The notes: a model not told the origin generated them from the letters alone. Positions 19,489 to 30,320 are shown, numbered from the stretch's first letter. The stretch: 64,000 bases of DNA from an uncultured Alphaproteobacteria bacterium (GCA_902570265.1 CACFXF010000004.1:46982-110981), one strand, 5' to 3'. Numbers and translations are program-made.

Positions 19489-20826
19489 TTTATTTCCTTA
19501 TTTATTTTGTCCTTATCATTTTTTTATACAAATAGTTCTTATGCAGAAAAATTACTTGAGCCACTTTCAACAAATGATTTTCACTATTCTGATCCCAAAA
19601 AAGCAGCATTAGGGAGGTTACTTTTTTATGACAAAGTTTTATCAGGAAATAATAATATATCCTGTGGAACTTGTCATCACCATGATTTGGGAGGAAGTGA
19701 TGGATTATCTTTGGGTATAGGCGAAGGTGGATCAGGGATTGGTAAAAATAGGACTCCTGGATTTGGCGAAAATAAGATTAAAAAAAGAATACCCAGAAAC
19801 GCACCAGGTCTTTGGAATTTGGGAGCTAAGCAGATTCATACTTTAATGCACGATGGAAGAATAAGTAAATCAAACACATTTGGAAATGGATTTAATACAC
19901 CTGCTGAAGAGTGGCTTCCTTCAGGATTAGATAATATTCTTTCTGTTCAAGCACTCTTTCCCATGACACGGCAGTTTGAAATGGCAGGTAACTTTGGTGA
20001 AAATGAAATAATTGGTTTGGTTTCAAAAGTTGGTAAGGATAGCAGAAGAATTGATCGAGCATGGCCGGTTATTGAAAATAAAATAAGAAGTATTCCTGAA
20101 TATCATCAAAAATTCATGAATGCCTATGAGGATATTAGTGATCCTATGGATATAAAAATTACACACATAGCAAATGCAATTTCTGCCTTTATTATAAAAG
20201 AATGGACATCTTTTGATTCACCATTTGATGAATTTATTAATGGAAAAACTAATGCTCTCACTCCAACTCAAAAAAGAGGGATGGATTTGTTTTATGGAAA
20301 AGCTCAATGTTCTTCTTGCCATTCAGGTATTTTATTTACGGATCAAAAATTTTACGCACTAGCTATTCCGCAATTTGGTCCTGGAAGGACAAGAAGAATG
20401 GATCCATATACTAGGGATGTAGGAAGAATGGGTGAAAGTGATATAATTGAAGATATGTATAAATTCAAAACACCTTCTTTAAGAAATGTATCCTTAACTT
20501 TTCCATATGGTCATAATGGTGCTTATCCTACTTTAAAAGGAATAGTTAAACATCATTTAAATCCCTTACAAATGTATAAGAATTGGGATAAAAGTATGGC
20601 TAATTTGCCAGAAGCAAAATGGTTGGAAAAAATCGATTTTGTTGTTTTTGAGGATGAAAGGGAACAAAAAAGACTTCTTTCCAGAATTGATATAAACCCT
20701 GTAAATATAGATGAAAATGAAATTAATGAATTGGTAAGCTTTCTTCATTCATTAACCGGAAAAAGTAAAAATGATAGACCCTTAGGTAAACCAATTTCAG
20801 TACCTAGTGGAATAAAAGTTGATTAG
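19426..20826 (+). CDS. di-heme cytochrome c peroxidase/MauG-family protein
   Basis: Two CXXCH motifs (CGTCH, CSSCH); GRLLFYDKVLSGNNNISCGTCH; FKTPSLRNVSLTFPYGHNG. The track ORF starts at 19063, but homology starts only after ~19545. 19426 is one possible ATG; true start uncertain. Confidence 0.85.
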   Translation: MLNLTKYKCWYKYKNINIFKHFISLFILSLSFFYTNSSYAEKLLEPLSTNDFHYSDPKKAALGRLLFYDKVLSGNNNISCGTCHHHDLGGSDGLSLGIGEGGSGIGKNRTPGFGENKIKKRIPRNAPGLWNLGAKQIHTLMHDGRISKSNTFGNGFNTPAEEWLPSGLDNILSVQALFPMTRQFEMAGNFGENEIIGLVSKVGKDSRRIDRAWPVIENKIRSIPEYHQKFMNAYEDISDPMDIKITHIANAISAFIIKEWTSFDSPFDEFINGKTNALTPTQKRGMDLFYGKAQCSSCHSGILFTDQKFYALAIPQFGPGRTRRMDPYTRDVGRMGESDIIEDMYKFKTPSLRNVSLTFPYGHNGAYPTLKGIVKHHLNPLQMYKNWDKSMANLPEAKWLEKIDFVVFEDEREQKRLLSRIDINPVNIDENEINELVSFLHSLTGKSKNDRPLGKPISVPSGIKVD

Positions 20827-20917
20827 ATATTTAATATGTCAGTAATAAGAGAAATTATTATGGTAGAAATTATTTTTCCAGTAGTTCTCAAGTTTAGAGT
20901 TTTATAAAGGAAAAAAT

Positions 20918-21946
20918 ATGAAATTAAGTCCTGGTAAATTTTTGGGCATGAAAAGACTTTCTGACAGTAATGGTATTTTTCTTATGACAGCTGTAGACCA
21001 AAGGCCTCCCATAAAAAAACCTATAGCTAATTATTTAAAAAAATCAGAAGCTCCATGGGAAGATGTAGCTAACTTCAAAAAATGTCTGATTGATAATTTA
21101 CAGGAACAAAGTAGTGCACTGCTCTTAGATCCTCATTATGCATTACCTTTTTCTATGGATATTTTGAATCCTAGAAAGGGACTTATAGTTACATTAGAAG
21201 ATTCAATTTTTGAAGAAAGAACTGGTGGAAGAATTTCTAAAAGTATTAATAATTGGTCAGTTGCTAAAATAAAAAAAATGGGTGCTGATGCCGTAAAGGT
21301 ATTGGCTTGGTATAGGCCTGACGCAGACAAAAAGATCATTGAATCCCAAAAAGACTACGTAAAAAAGATTGGAGAAGAATGTTTAAAATATGATATTTTA
21401 TTTCTTTTTGAATTATTAGTTTATCCTTTTATGAATGAAAAAAATTATACTGATGAGTATCTTGAAATGAAAAATAAAAAAACTGATCATGTCTTACAAT
21501 CTATTCAGGAATTTTCAAAAAATGAATATGGAGTTGATGTTTTTAAGTTAGAAAGTCCTGTAAATGTAAAGTCCATAAATGATGATGATCTTATATCATT
21601 TAAGGAAATGGACAAATTGACTGGCCGTCCATGGGTAATGCTTTCAGCTGGTGTTGGCAAAGAGGGATTTAAAAAAGTTTTATCTCTTTCTTTTAAGGCT
21701 GGTTGCTCAGGTTTTTTGGCAGGAAGAGCAATTTGGTTAGAAGCCCTTTCAAAATATCCTGATTGGAAAGCTATTAATTATATACTTAAAAATTCATCAG
21801 CAAAGTATTTGAATGAGATAGCCAATTTAGCAAAAAAACAGGCTCTTCCATGGTATGAGAATCAATGTTTTTCAAATGGTGGGAACCTTTTTCCCTACAG
21901 GACTTCTGATTTTAGGCATATGTATGTGGAAGGTTTGAAAACGTGA
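20918..21946 (+). CDS. class I aldolase, LacD (tagatose-1,6-bisphosphate aldolase)/YihT-like
   Basis: MTAVDQRPPIKK, DAVKVLAWYRPDAD, FELLVYPF, VFKLESP, RPWVMLSAGVGKEGF motifs. Confidence 0.75.
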   Translation: MKLSPGKFLGMKRLSDSNGIFLMTAVDQRPPIKKPIANYLKKSEAPWEDVANFKKCLIDNLQEQSSALLLDPHYALPFSMDILNPRKGLIVTLEDSIFEERTGGRISKSINNWSVAKIKKMGADAVKVLAWYRPDADKKIIESQKDYVKKIGEECLKYDILFLFELLVYPFMNEKNYTDEYLEMKNKKTDHVLQSIQEFSKNEYGVDVFKLESPVNVKSINDDDLISFKEMDKLTGRPWVMLSAGVGKEGFKKVLSLSFKAGCSGFLAGRAIWLEALSKYPDWKAINYILKNSSAKYLNEIANLAKKQALPWYENQCFSNGGNLFPYRTSDFRHMYVEGLKT

Positions 21947-23328
21947 AAATTGGTATCCTTGCACTTGGTCGTCCCACATTTGATGTTCAATATGCAAAAG
22001 AAAGACTAACTACAAGTTTGAAGTTTCTCAGTTCTACTAATCATAATATTTTTGGAAGCTGTGAATTATTATTAAATGAGCAAGATGCACTCCAGGAGAT
22101 AAATAAATTAAGAAAGGAAAATTTAGATTTCGTCATTATTATTCAAGTAACATTCACGGACTCTTCTACCATTCTTAAAATTGCTACTTGTTTAGAAAAA
22201 CAGATAGGAATTTGGGCTTTTCCTGAACCACGCCTTGGAGGTAGATTAAGATTAAATGCATTCTGTGGACTAAATTTGGCTTCACATACCTTAGGATTAA
22301 ATAATATTCCTTTTTCATGGATTTATGAAAACCCTGAAAACATGAATGATACAAAATTTGAAATTTTAATAAATAGTAACAACTCAAAAAGACCAAAAAA
22401 AATATTGGAAATTCCATCTTTGGGATCTAAAAAGGCGAAATCAGTAAAAGAAAAAATTCATAATTTAAAAATAGGAAAGATTGGAACTCACCCTGATGGA
22501 TTTGATACTTGTAAATATGATCAAAAAAAACTCTTTGGTCTTTGTGGGATAACAGTTGATGAAATTGACATAGAAAAATTTTTAAATAATTCCAAAAATA
22601 TAAAATCTGAAGAAATAGAACCTACATTAAATAAACTAAAAAAAACAATTTCTTCCATAAGAGAAGTAAATCAAAAAGAACTTATACTTTCTTTAAAGTT
22701 AGAAAAATCATTAAAAAAATTAAAAGAAGATGGTACATATAATGCTTTTGCTATTAGATGTTGGCCAGAAATGTTTACTGAATATGGAGGAGCTATTTGT
22801 GCTCCTGCATCTATGTTAACGGAAAATAAAGTGCCCTGTGCTTGTGAGGCTGATGTGTATGGAGCTGTTACACAATTAATTTTACAAGAAGTTTCGGGAC
22901 AATCTGTTTTCTTAACAGATATTGTTGATATTGATTTAGATGATAATTCCGGTGTATTTTGGCATTGTGGTCAAGCACCAATATCTATGTGTAATCCTAA
23001 AATCAAACCAACTGCGACTATTCATTCTAATAGAAAAATGCCATTATTATTCGAGTTCCCCCTAAAAGAAGGTATTGTAACAATGATGAGGATTTCTCAG
23101 TCTTTTGGAGAGCAAAAAATGGTAGTTTCTAAGGGTAAAATGATTGATAGACCACTACCATTTACAGGAACTTCAGGAGTAATAAATTTTGATAATGATA
23201 CAAAAGATGTTCTCAATAAAATTATTTCTTATGGTCTTGAACATCATATTGCCATAACTTACGGAGACCATGTTGAGTTACTATCTGAAGTAGCTTCAGA
23301 ATTGAAGCTCCCCATTTTATATATTTAG
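21943..23328 (+). CDS. L-fucose/L-arabinose isomerase superfamily protein (FucI-like)
   Basis: 461 aa; AIRCWPEMFTEYGGAICAPASMLTENKVPCACEADVYGAVTQ resembles the FucI active-site region. Overlaps aldolase by 4 bp. Confidence 0.75.
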   Translation: MKIGILALGRPTFDVQYAKERLTTSLKFLSSTNHNIFGSCELLLNEQDALQEINKLRKENLDFVIIIQVTFTDSSTILKIATCLEKQIGIWAFPEPRLGGRLRLNAFCGLNLASHTLGLNNIPFSWIYENPENMNDTKFEILINSNNSKRPKKILEIPSLGSKKAKSVKEKIHNLKIGKIGTHPDGFDTCKYDQKKLFGLCGITVDEIDIEKFLNNSKNIKSEEIEPTLNKLKKTISSIREVNQKELILSLKLEKSLKKLKEDGTYNAFAIRCWPEMFTEYGGAICAPASMLTENKVPCACEADVYGAVTQLILQEVSGQSVFLTDIVDIDLDDNSGVFWHCGQAPISMCNPKIKPTATIHSNRKMPLLFEFPLKEGIVTMMRISQSFGEQKMVVSKGKMIDRPLPFTGTSGVINFDNDTKDVLNKIISYGLEHHIAITYGDHVELLSEVASELKLPILYI

Positions 23329-23342
23329 TTAGAAAGGTCAAA

Positions 23343-24263
23343 ATGATTTTAATTACTGAATTTATGGATGAGTCTGCAGTTGATTTGTTAAAGAGAAAAT
23401 ATAATGTCTATTATGATAGCTCTTTGGCAGAAGATTCAAATTCATTAGTAAAACTAATAAATAAAATGAAAGCTTTGATAGTTCGTAATAAGACTCTAGT
23501 AACTAGAGAGTTAATTGAAAATGCACCAAATCTGACTTGTGTAGGTCGTTTAGGAGTTGGATTAGACAATATCGATCTTAATGCTTGTGAAGAACAAAAT
23601 ATTACAGTTTATCCAGCCTTAGGTGCTAACTCTCATAGTGTTGCTGAATATGTTATATGTGCCTCAATGTTATTGTTGAGAAAAGCTTATTTTAAAAAAA
23701 ATGAAATGATTGCTGGCAATTGGCCAAGACAAGAAAGTTCTGGTTCAGAAGTTTATGGTAAGACACTTGGTTTAATTGGTTTTGGGGATATCGCACAGAA
23801 AACTAGAGATTTAGCCCTAGGTTTAGGAATGAAGACGGTTGCTTGTGATCCTTATTTGGATAAGGATAGTAATGTATGGAAAGAAACTAAAAATCTAGAT
23901 CTAGATAATCTTCTTTCAATTTCTGATATTATTTCACTTCATATACCTCTTAGTAAAGAAACTAAAAATTTAATTGACGAAAAGAAACTAAGACTGATCA
24001 AGAATTCTTCTGTAATCATTAATGCTGCAAGAGGTGGGGTCATTGATGAAAATCAATTAGCTAAATTGCTAAAAAAGAATAAAATTGGAGGAGCGGCATT
24101 AGATGTTTTTAATGAAGAACCAGTCAATAAAGAGTGTGCAAAAAAATTTGAAGGAATTAATAATCTAATTTTAACTCCACATATAGGAGGGGTAACAAAA
24201 GAATCTAATGAAAGGGTAAGTGAAATGATTGCAAAAAAAATTGATATTCATCTTTCAAAATAA
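23343..24263 (+). CDS. D-isomer-specific 2-hydroxyacid dehydrogenase (phosphoglycerate-dehydrogenase-like)
   Basis: GKTLGLIGFGDIAQ; HIPLSKETKNLI; NAARGGVIDENQLAKLL; TPHIGG. Confidence 0.9.
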   Translation: MILITEFMDESAVDLLKRKYNVYYDSSLAEDSNSLVKLINKMKALIVRNKTLVTRELIENAPNLTCVGRLGVGLDNIDLNACEEQNITVYPALGANSHSVAEYVICASMLLLRKAYFKKNEMIAGNWPRQESSGSEVYGKTLGLIGFGDIAQKTRDLALGLGMKTVACDPYLDKDSNVWKETKNLDLDNLLSISDIISLHIPLSKETKNLIDEKKLRLIKNSSVIINAARGGVIDENQLAKLLKKNKIGGAALDVFNEEPVNKECAKKFEGINNLILTPHIGGVTKESNERVSEMIAKKIDIHLSK

Positions 24264-24340
24264 AGATTACTAGCCTTATCATATTTCACTCTTACGTTAT
24301 ATAACAAAAATTATTCTAACCAAAATAAAGGCAATAGCAT

Positions 24341-25567
24341 ATGTCAAAAGAATCGAATTTTGTAACTCATTTGGAGTGTTCACTTACTGGGAAAAAATAT
24401 GAGAAAAATAAAATTCATGGTTTATCAGAGGAAGGAAAACCACTTCTCGTTAGGTATAATCTAAAAAAAATGGGTGAGATTATTTCAAGAGAAGATATTG
24501 GTAAAAATAGTGAGCCCGGTTTTTGGAGGTACTCATTTATGTTACCTGTCGAAAAAAAGGAAAATAGAATTTCTTTGGGAGAAGTAATTACCCCTCTCAT
24601 TAAATTAGAAGAAGCTGTTAAAAAATTTAATTTTAATTCTACAGTCCATATAAAAGATGAAGGATTATTACCAACTTCTTCATTCAAGGCAAGAGGTTTA
24701 GCAATGGCCGTTTCAATGGCAAAGCAGTTAAATCTCAAGCATCTAGCTATACCTACAAATGGAAATGCGGGTGCTGCTTTAGCTGCATATGCGACAAAGG
24801 CTAGTATAAAATCCACAGTTTTTTGTCCTGATGATACACCTGAAATTAATATAAGAGAAATAGAACGTTTAGGAGCAGATACATATATGGTTAATGGTCT
24901 TATAAATGAGTGTGGAAAAATTGTGCTTGAGGGTAAAGAAAAAGCTGGGTGGTTCGATGTTTCTACTCTTAAAGAACCTTATAGAATTGAAGGTAAAAAA
25001 ACTATGGGTTTAGAGTTGGCGGAACAATTAAATTGGAAACTTCCTGATGTTATTTTCTATCCAACTGGTGGAGGAACAGGCTTAATTGGTATGTGGAAAG
25101 CATTTAATGAATTACTAGAGTTAGGCTGGATAAAAGATAGATTACCAAGAATGGTTGCGGTACAGGCAGAAGGTTGTGCTCCAATCTACAAAGCATGGAG
25201 TGAAGGAAAAGAATTTGCTCCATTATGGGAAAATGCAAAAACAGTTGCTGCTGGAATAAGAGTTCCAATAGCTGTCGGTGATTTCTTAATAATTAGAGCA
25301 GTTAATGAAAGTAATGGATTTTCAATATCTGTAACGGATGAAGAAATTATTTCAGCTAGAGACGAAGTTTCTAAAACAGAGGGTACACTTTTATGCCCAG
25401 AAGGAGCAGCAACTTTTTCAGCTTTTAAAAAATCACTTAACTCAGGAATTATATCCAAGGACGAAAGTGTTGTATTATTTAATTGTGCTACAGGATTAAA
25501 ATACCCACTTCCTGAAGTTTCAAACTTTATAGATAAAACAAAACCTATAGATTATAAAGTATTTTGA
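24341..25567 (+). CDS. threonine-synthase-like fold-type II PLP enzyme
   Basis: N-terminal HLECSLTGKKYE; TSSFKARGLAMAVSMAKQL (PLP Lys), PTNGNAGAALAAYA, PTGGGTGLIGMWKA. Confidence 0.82.
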   Translation: MSKESNFVTHLECSLTGKKYEKNKIHGLSEEGKPLLVRYNLKKMGEIISREDIGKNSEPGFWRYSFMLPVEKKENRISLGEVITPLIKLEEAVKKFNFNSTVHIKDEGLLPTSSFKARGLAMAVSMAKQLNLKHLAIPTNGNAGAALAAYATKASIKSTVFCPDDTPEINIREIERLGADTYMVNGLINECGKIVLEGKEKAGWFDVSTLKEPYRIEGKKTMGLELAEQLNWKLPDVIFYPTGGGTGLIGMWKAFNELLELGWIKDRLPRMVAVQAEGCAPIYKAWSEGKEFAPLWENAKTVAAGIRVPIAVGDFLIIRAVNESNGFSISVTDEEIISARDEVSKTEGTLLCPEGAATFSAFKKSLNSGIISKDESVVLFNCATGLKYPLPEVSNFIDKTKPIDYKVF

Positions 25568-25608
25568 TTTTTAGGATAGTAATAACAAAGAAAGACTAGG
25601 CTAAAATC

Positions 25609-27807
25609 GTGCGTGAGACTTTTAATTTTAACAATAACTGGATTTTTGAAAATTCTGAGGTTTGTTTACCGCATAGTGCAGTTGAATTACCTTTCAATTA
25701 TTTTGATGAAAACATTTATCAAAAAGAATTTATTTATGAAAAAATTATTAAATCAGAAGCAAGTTGGGATAATAAAGAAGTTTGTCTTGTGTTCGAAGCA
25801 ATTATGGCAAATGCCCACGTATACCTTAATGATAAAAAAATTGTTTCTCACACTGATGGCTATACACCTTTTATAGCCCGATTGACCGATGAGCTTGAGA
25901 AGGGAGAGAATATATTAAGAGTTAAAATTGATGGAAGTGAAAACCCATCTATTCCTCCTTTTGGTGGTAGAATAGATTATTTGACCTATGCAGGAATTTA
26001 TAGAGATGTACATCTGCGAGTTACTTCTCCAATATTTATCCATAATATAAAAATTGAAACTCCAAATGTTTTAGAAGAAAAAAAGTCCCTGAAAGTAAGA
26101 GTTGAGTTACTTAATCCTAAAGCACTTGATTTATCAGGTTTCTTGACTGCAAATTTGCTTAATTCTGAAGGAAAAATATTATCAACTACTAAGTATGAAA
26201 TAAATGAAAATTACATTTTTTTTGAGATAAATAATCTTAAGAATATTAAACTATGGGATATTGATAATCCGTCATTATATGAGCTAGATATTTCTGTTGA
26301 AACACCTCATGGCATTGACAATATAAATGAACGTTTTGGTTTTAGATCAGCAGAATTTAATAAAAATGGATTTATGCTTAATGGAAATTCATTAAAAATT
26401 AGAGGCCTGAATCGTCATCAAAGTTATCCTTATGTTGGTTATGCTTTAGGAAAATCAGCACAGCATAAAGATGCTGAAATATTAAAATTTGATTTGCGGG
26501 TTAACCTAGTTCGAACTTCTCATTATCCACAATCCAAACATTTTTTAAATCGTTGTGATGAAATTGGATTATTAGTTTTTGAAGAAATACCTGGTTGGCA
26601 ACACTTAGGGGATAAAAATTGGCAGAATAAATCAATAGAGAATGTACAAAATATGATTGAAAGGGACTGGAATCATCCATCAATTATCTTATGGGGTGTT
26701 AGAATCAATGAGAGCCCAGACAATCATGATTTCTATTTAAAGACAAATCAAGTTGCGCATCAGCTAGATAGCACTCGTCAAACAGGAGGAGTTAGAAAAT
26801 TTGTAGAAGGTGAATTTCTTGAGGATGTTTACACTATGAATGATTTTATTTTAGGTGAAGAAGAATTAGGAGGAAACAGAGGAAGAATTCCTTTAAGACC
26901 TCAACGTGAATGCACAGGATTTAATTATGATGTTCCATATATAGTTACAGAATTTAATGGACATATGTTTCCAACCAAATCTTACGACAATGAATTAAGG
27001 CAAAATGAACATGTTTTAAGACACCTTGAAGTTTTAAATGCAGCTTACGGTGATAGTAATAATGCTGGTGCAATTGGGTGGTGTGCATTTGATTATAATA
27101 CTCATAAGGATTTTGGTTCGGGTGATCGTATTTGTTATCACGGAGTTATGGATATGTTTAGAGAACCAAAATTTGCTAGTTATGTCTATTCAAGTCAGGA
27201 TGATGCAAAGAATGGAATAGTTCTAGAACCAGTTACTGTTTGGGCGCGTGGTGAAAGAAATATTCAAGGAGTTTTACCATTAATTATTTTAACTAATTGT
27301 GACTATATTGAATTTTTATTTAATAAAAATGAGGAGAAATTTGCTGTAGAGCCTGATTTTAAAAATTTTCCAAATTTACCCCATCCTCCTATTATAGTAA
27401 ACGCAGAACACTTTCCAGAAAATGTGTTCGGCACATGGGGAACAGATTGGCAAAATGTAAAAATTGATGGTTACACTGATGGAAAATTAGTTAAGAGTAA
27501 AAAATTTGTTGCTGACCCTGTTCCAACTAACCTTGAAATAGTCCCAGATTTAGAGGAAGTGAGCGTTGGAACAGACGTTCGGGTTATTATTCGTGCTTTA
27601 GACCAGGTGGGTAATAAAATGAGATATCTGTATGATACACTATCTATAAATGTATCTGGTCAAGTAATCTTATTTGGTCCTAATTCAATACCATTAGTGG
27701 CAGGATCTGCTGGATTTTGGATACGCTCTATAGGATCAGGAATAATAAAAATCTCAATTAAAAATGTTCGTTTTCCACAAAAAGAAATTTCAATTTTTGC
27801 AAAATAA
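25609..27807 (+). CDS. glycoside hydrolase family 2 (beta-galactosidase/beta-glucuronidase-like)
   Basis: 732 aa; LNGNSLKIRGLNRHQSYPYVGYALG, VNLVRTSHYPQSKHFLNRCDEIGLLVFEEIPGWQ, HPSIILWGVRINES, TEFNGHMFP. GTG start. Confidence 0.88.
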   Translation: MRETFNFNNNWIFENSEVCLPHSAVELPFNYFDENIYQKEFIYEKIIKSEASWDNKEVCLVFEAIMANAHVYLNDKKIVSHTDGYTPFIARLTDELEKGENILRVKIDGSENPSIPPFGGRIDYLTYAGIYRDVHLRVTSPIFIHNIKIETPNVLEEKKSLKVRVELLNPKALDLSGFLTANLLNSEGKILSTTKYEINENYIFFEINNLKNIKLWDIDNPSLYELDISVETPHGIDNINERFGFRSAEFNKNGFMLNGNSLKIRGLNRHQSYPYVGYALGKSAQHKDAEILKFDLRVNLVRTSHYPQSKHFLNRCDEIGLLVFEEIPGWQHLGDKNWQNKSIENVQNMIERDWNHPSIILWGVRINESPDNHDFYLKTNQVAHQLDSTRQTGGVRKFVEGEFLEDVYTMNDFILGEEELGGNRGRIPLRPQRECTGFNYDVPYIVTEFNGHMFPTKSYDNELRQNEHVLRHLEVLNAAYGDSNNAGAIGWCAFDYNTHKDFGSGDRICYHGVMDMFREPKFASYVYSSQDDAKNGIVLEPVTVWARGERNIQGVLPLIILTNCDYIEFLFNKNEEKFAVEPDFKNFPNLPHPPIIVNAEHFPENVFGTWGTDWQNVKIDGYTDGKLVKSKKFVADPVPTNLEIVPDLEEVSVGTDVRVIIRALDQVGNKMRYLYDTLSINVSGQVILFGPNSIPLVAGSAGFWIRSIGSGIIKISIKNVRFPQKEISIFAK

Positions 27808-27863
27808 ATGGTTATTAGTTTTTATGTTGGATATTTTTTAAAAAAATAAGACGATTTGTATCG

Positions 27864-28925
27864 CTATCTAATTCTCAATCCTGAATTCTGATCAAAAAAG
27901 TACAATGATTTTTCATTAAGGGTAACTTGAATGGTTTCTCCTGGGGGAAGATTTCCTTTATTATTAGATTCTGATAACAAATAATGACTTTTATCCAATC
28001 TTGTATGATAAATGGATAAATTTCCTAAATTTTCAACAAATTCTATCTTTTTACCTTTAGTGGACTTCTTCAATAAAACATCTTGTGGTCTAACGCCAAT
28101 AATTACTTTTGGATTTTCTTTGCTTAAACTTGGAAATTTTTTGATTTTAATATTTTCTAGAGATGGTACTTTTAGATCCTTTCCATCAAATTTAGCCTCA
28201 ACAAAATTCATACTTGGTGATCCTAAAAAACCTGCTACAAATTTATTATCCGGATTAGCATAAAGCTCAAGTGGTTCACCAACTTGTTCAACGCACCCAT
28301 CCTTTAATACTACTATTTTATCAGCCATTGTCATAGCTTCAGTTTGATCATGTGTTACATAAATTATAGTTGCACCCAACTCTTTATGTAACCTGGTTAA
28401 TTCTATCCTCATCTCTACTCTTAATTCTGCGTCTAAATTAGAAAGTGGTTCGTCAAAAAGAAATACTTTGGAACCTCTAACTATTGCACGTCCTATTGCC
28501 ACTCGTTGTCTTTGTCCCCCAGATAGAGATGCTGGTTTTCTTTTCATCAATTCAGTAAGCTGAAGAATTTTGGCAGCATCCCCAACCTTTTTTTTAATCA
28601 TAGTCTTAGGAGCATTATTCATTCTTAATCCAAAACTCATATTATCTTCAACAGTCATATGTGGATATAAGGCATAATTTTGAAATACCATTCCAATTCC
28701 TCTATTTGCAGGATCTACTGTTGTAACGTCTTTAGAATTTATGATAATTGAACCACTAGTTGGTGTTTCTAACCCTGCAATAATCCTCAGCAAAGTTGAT
28801 TTCCCACAGCCAGATGGTCCCACAATTACACAAAAATCACCTTCTTTAATTTTGATGGAAACATCGTTTATAACTGTTGAATTTCCAAAGTTTTTATTGA
28901 CCTCTTTTAAAATTACTTCAGTCAT
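27864..28925 (-). CDS. sugar ABC transporter ATP-binding protein (UgpC/MsmK/MalK type)
   Basis: [49 protein letters not shown]-terminal regulatory domain. Confidence 0.94.
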   Translation of the reverse strand: MTEVILKEVNKNFGNSTVINDVSIKIKEGDFCVIVGPSGCGKSTLLRIIAGLETPTSGSIIINSKDVTTVDPANRGIGMVFQNYALYPHMTVEDNMSFGLRMNNAPKTMIKKKVGDAAKILQLTELMKRKPASLSGGQRQRVAIGRAIVRGSKVFLFDEPLSNLDAELRVEMRIELTRLHKELGATIIYVTHDQTEAMTMADKIVVLKDGCVEQVGEPLELYANPDNKFVAGFLGSPSMNFVEAKFDGKDLKVPSLENIKIKKFPSLSKENPKVIIGVRPQDVLLKKSTKGKKIEFVENLGNLSIYHTRLDKSHYLLSESNNKGNLPPGETIQVTLNEKSLYFFDQNSGLRIR

Positions 28926-29064
28926 TTTGACTTATGCTTTCTATTTACTATAAGCTCTGTAAGAATATTATTTAGATTTTATATTCAAGTTATTGACAAT
29001 ACTCAATTAAATAATAACATCTGTCAATGTAAGTAAGGATTGAAGTTCTTACTAAACTGCATTT

Positions 29065-30315
29065 ATGATTGGAGGAGAAATGTATAATAAAATTAAGCTG
29101 ACGCTAGTTAGTTTACTTTCAGTAATTCTAATTAGTTCGGCATCATTTGCCAGAGATCTTGTTATTACTTTTGATGACATGAACCCAGGACCAAAAGCTG
29201 CATTTGAAAATGCTATAGCTAAATTTCAAAAAGAAAATCCAGATATTAATGTTATAGCTAACAATGGTGATAGAGAAGAGCACAAGGCCGCAATTAGAAA
29301 TTTTTTAATTGCAGATGCACCTGATGTTACTTCATGGTACCCAGGTAATAGGATGAGGCCATTTGTTAAAGCTGGTCTTTTTGAAGATGTATCTGATGTA
29401 TGGGATGCTAATAACTTTCACGAAGATTTAGCTGCTATTAAGCCTACTATGTCTATAGGTGGAAGACAGTGGGGGGTCCCTTACTCATACTACCAGTGGG
29501 GTGTTTATTACAGAAAAGACATATTTGATGAGCTAGGTTTATTTGAACCTAATACATGGGTTCAGTTTAAATACGTATGTGATAAATTAAAAGAAAATGG
29601 TATTACTCCTATAACAATTGGTACAAAGTATCTTTGGACAGCAGCTGGAGTATTTGATTATATAAACCTAAGAACAAATGGATATAAAGTTCACAACGAT
29701 TTAACTGCTGGAAAAATTAAGTACACAGATCCTAGAATTAAGAAAACTTTTGAATATTGGGCTGAATTAGTTAATGCTGGATATTTCTTAGAGAACCACT
29801 CAAGTATGTCTTGGCAAGATGCTGTTGTTCCTTTTGCTAATGGAGAGGCGGCTATGTATGTAATGGGTAATTTTTCAGTAGATGCATATAAAAATGCTGG
29901 TCTTTCTTATGAACAAATTGACTTTTTCCCGTTTCCTAAGATTACACCAGGAGTTCCTCGTGCAGAAGAAGCACCAGCTGACGCTTTCTTTATTCCAACT
30001 AATGCAAAAAATAAAAGAGATGCTAAAAAGTGGTTAGCATTTGTAGCACGTCCAGATGTGCAAACTGAGTGGAATAAAACAATTGGTCAATTACCCATAA
30101 ACTCAAAAGCTCAAGTGGCTGATGATAAATTTATTAAGCAGGGTTTTGAGACACTAAATAGTGCTGCTGGACTAGCTCAGTTTTACGATAGAGATGCCGT
30201 AGCTGAAATGGCTGCAGCAGGTATGGAAGGTTTCCAAGAATTCATGATGAAACCAGACAGACTTGATAAAATTTTGAAGAGATTAGATAAAATCCAAGCA
30301 AAAGTTTATAAATAA
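29065..30315 (+). CDS. sugar ABC transporter substrate-binding protein
   Basis: Signal peptide plus family 1 extracellular solute-binding layout; next to permeases. Confidence 0.92.
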   Translation: MIGGEMYNKIKLTLVSLLSVILISSASFARDLVITFDDMNPGPKAAFENAIAKFQKENPDINVIANNGDREEHKAAIRNFLIADAPDVTSWYPGNRMRPFVKAGLFEDVSDVWDANNFHEDLAAIKPTMSIGGRQWGVPYSYYQWGVYYRKDIFDELGLFEPNTWVQFKYVCDKLKENGITPITIGTKYLWTAAGVFDYINLRTNGYKVHNDLTAGKIKYTDPRIKKTFEYWAELVNAGYFLENHSSMSWQDAVVPFANGEAAMYVMGNFSVDAYKNAGLSYEQIDFFPFPKITPGVPRAEEAPADAFFIPTNAKNKRDAKKWLAFVARPDVQTEWNKTIGQLPINSKAQVADDKFIKQGFETLNSAAGLAQFYDRDAVAEMAAAGMEGFQEFMMKPDRLDKILKRLDKIQAKVYK

Positions 30316-30320
30316 TATTT

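Noticed and set aside
20918-27807. Sulfoquinovose degradation locus
   Set aside because: No sulfoquinovosidase (GH31), sulfolactaldehyde reductase/dehydrogenase or sulfonate exporter recognised; only generic isomerase/aldolase similarity. Kept as one substrate to test.
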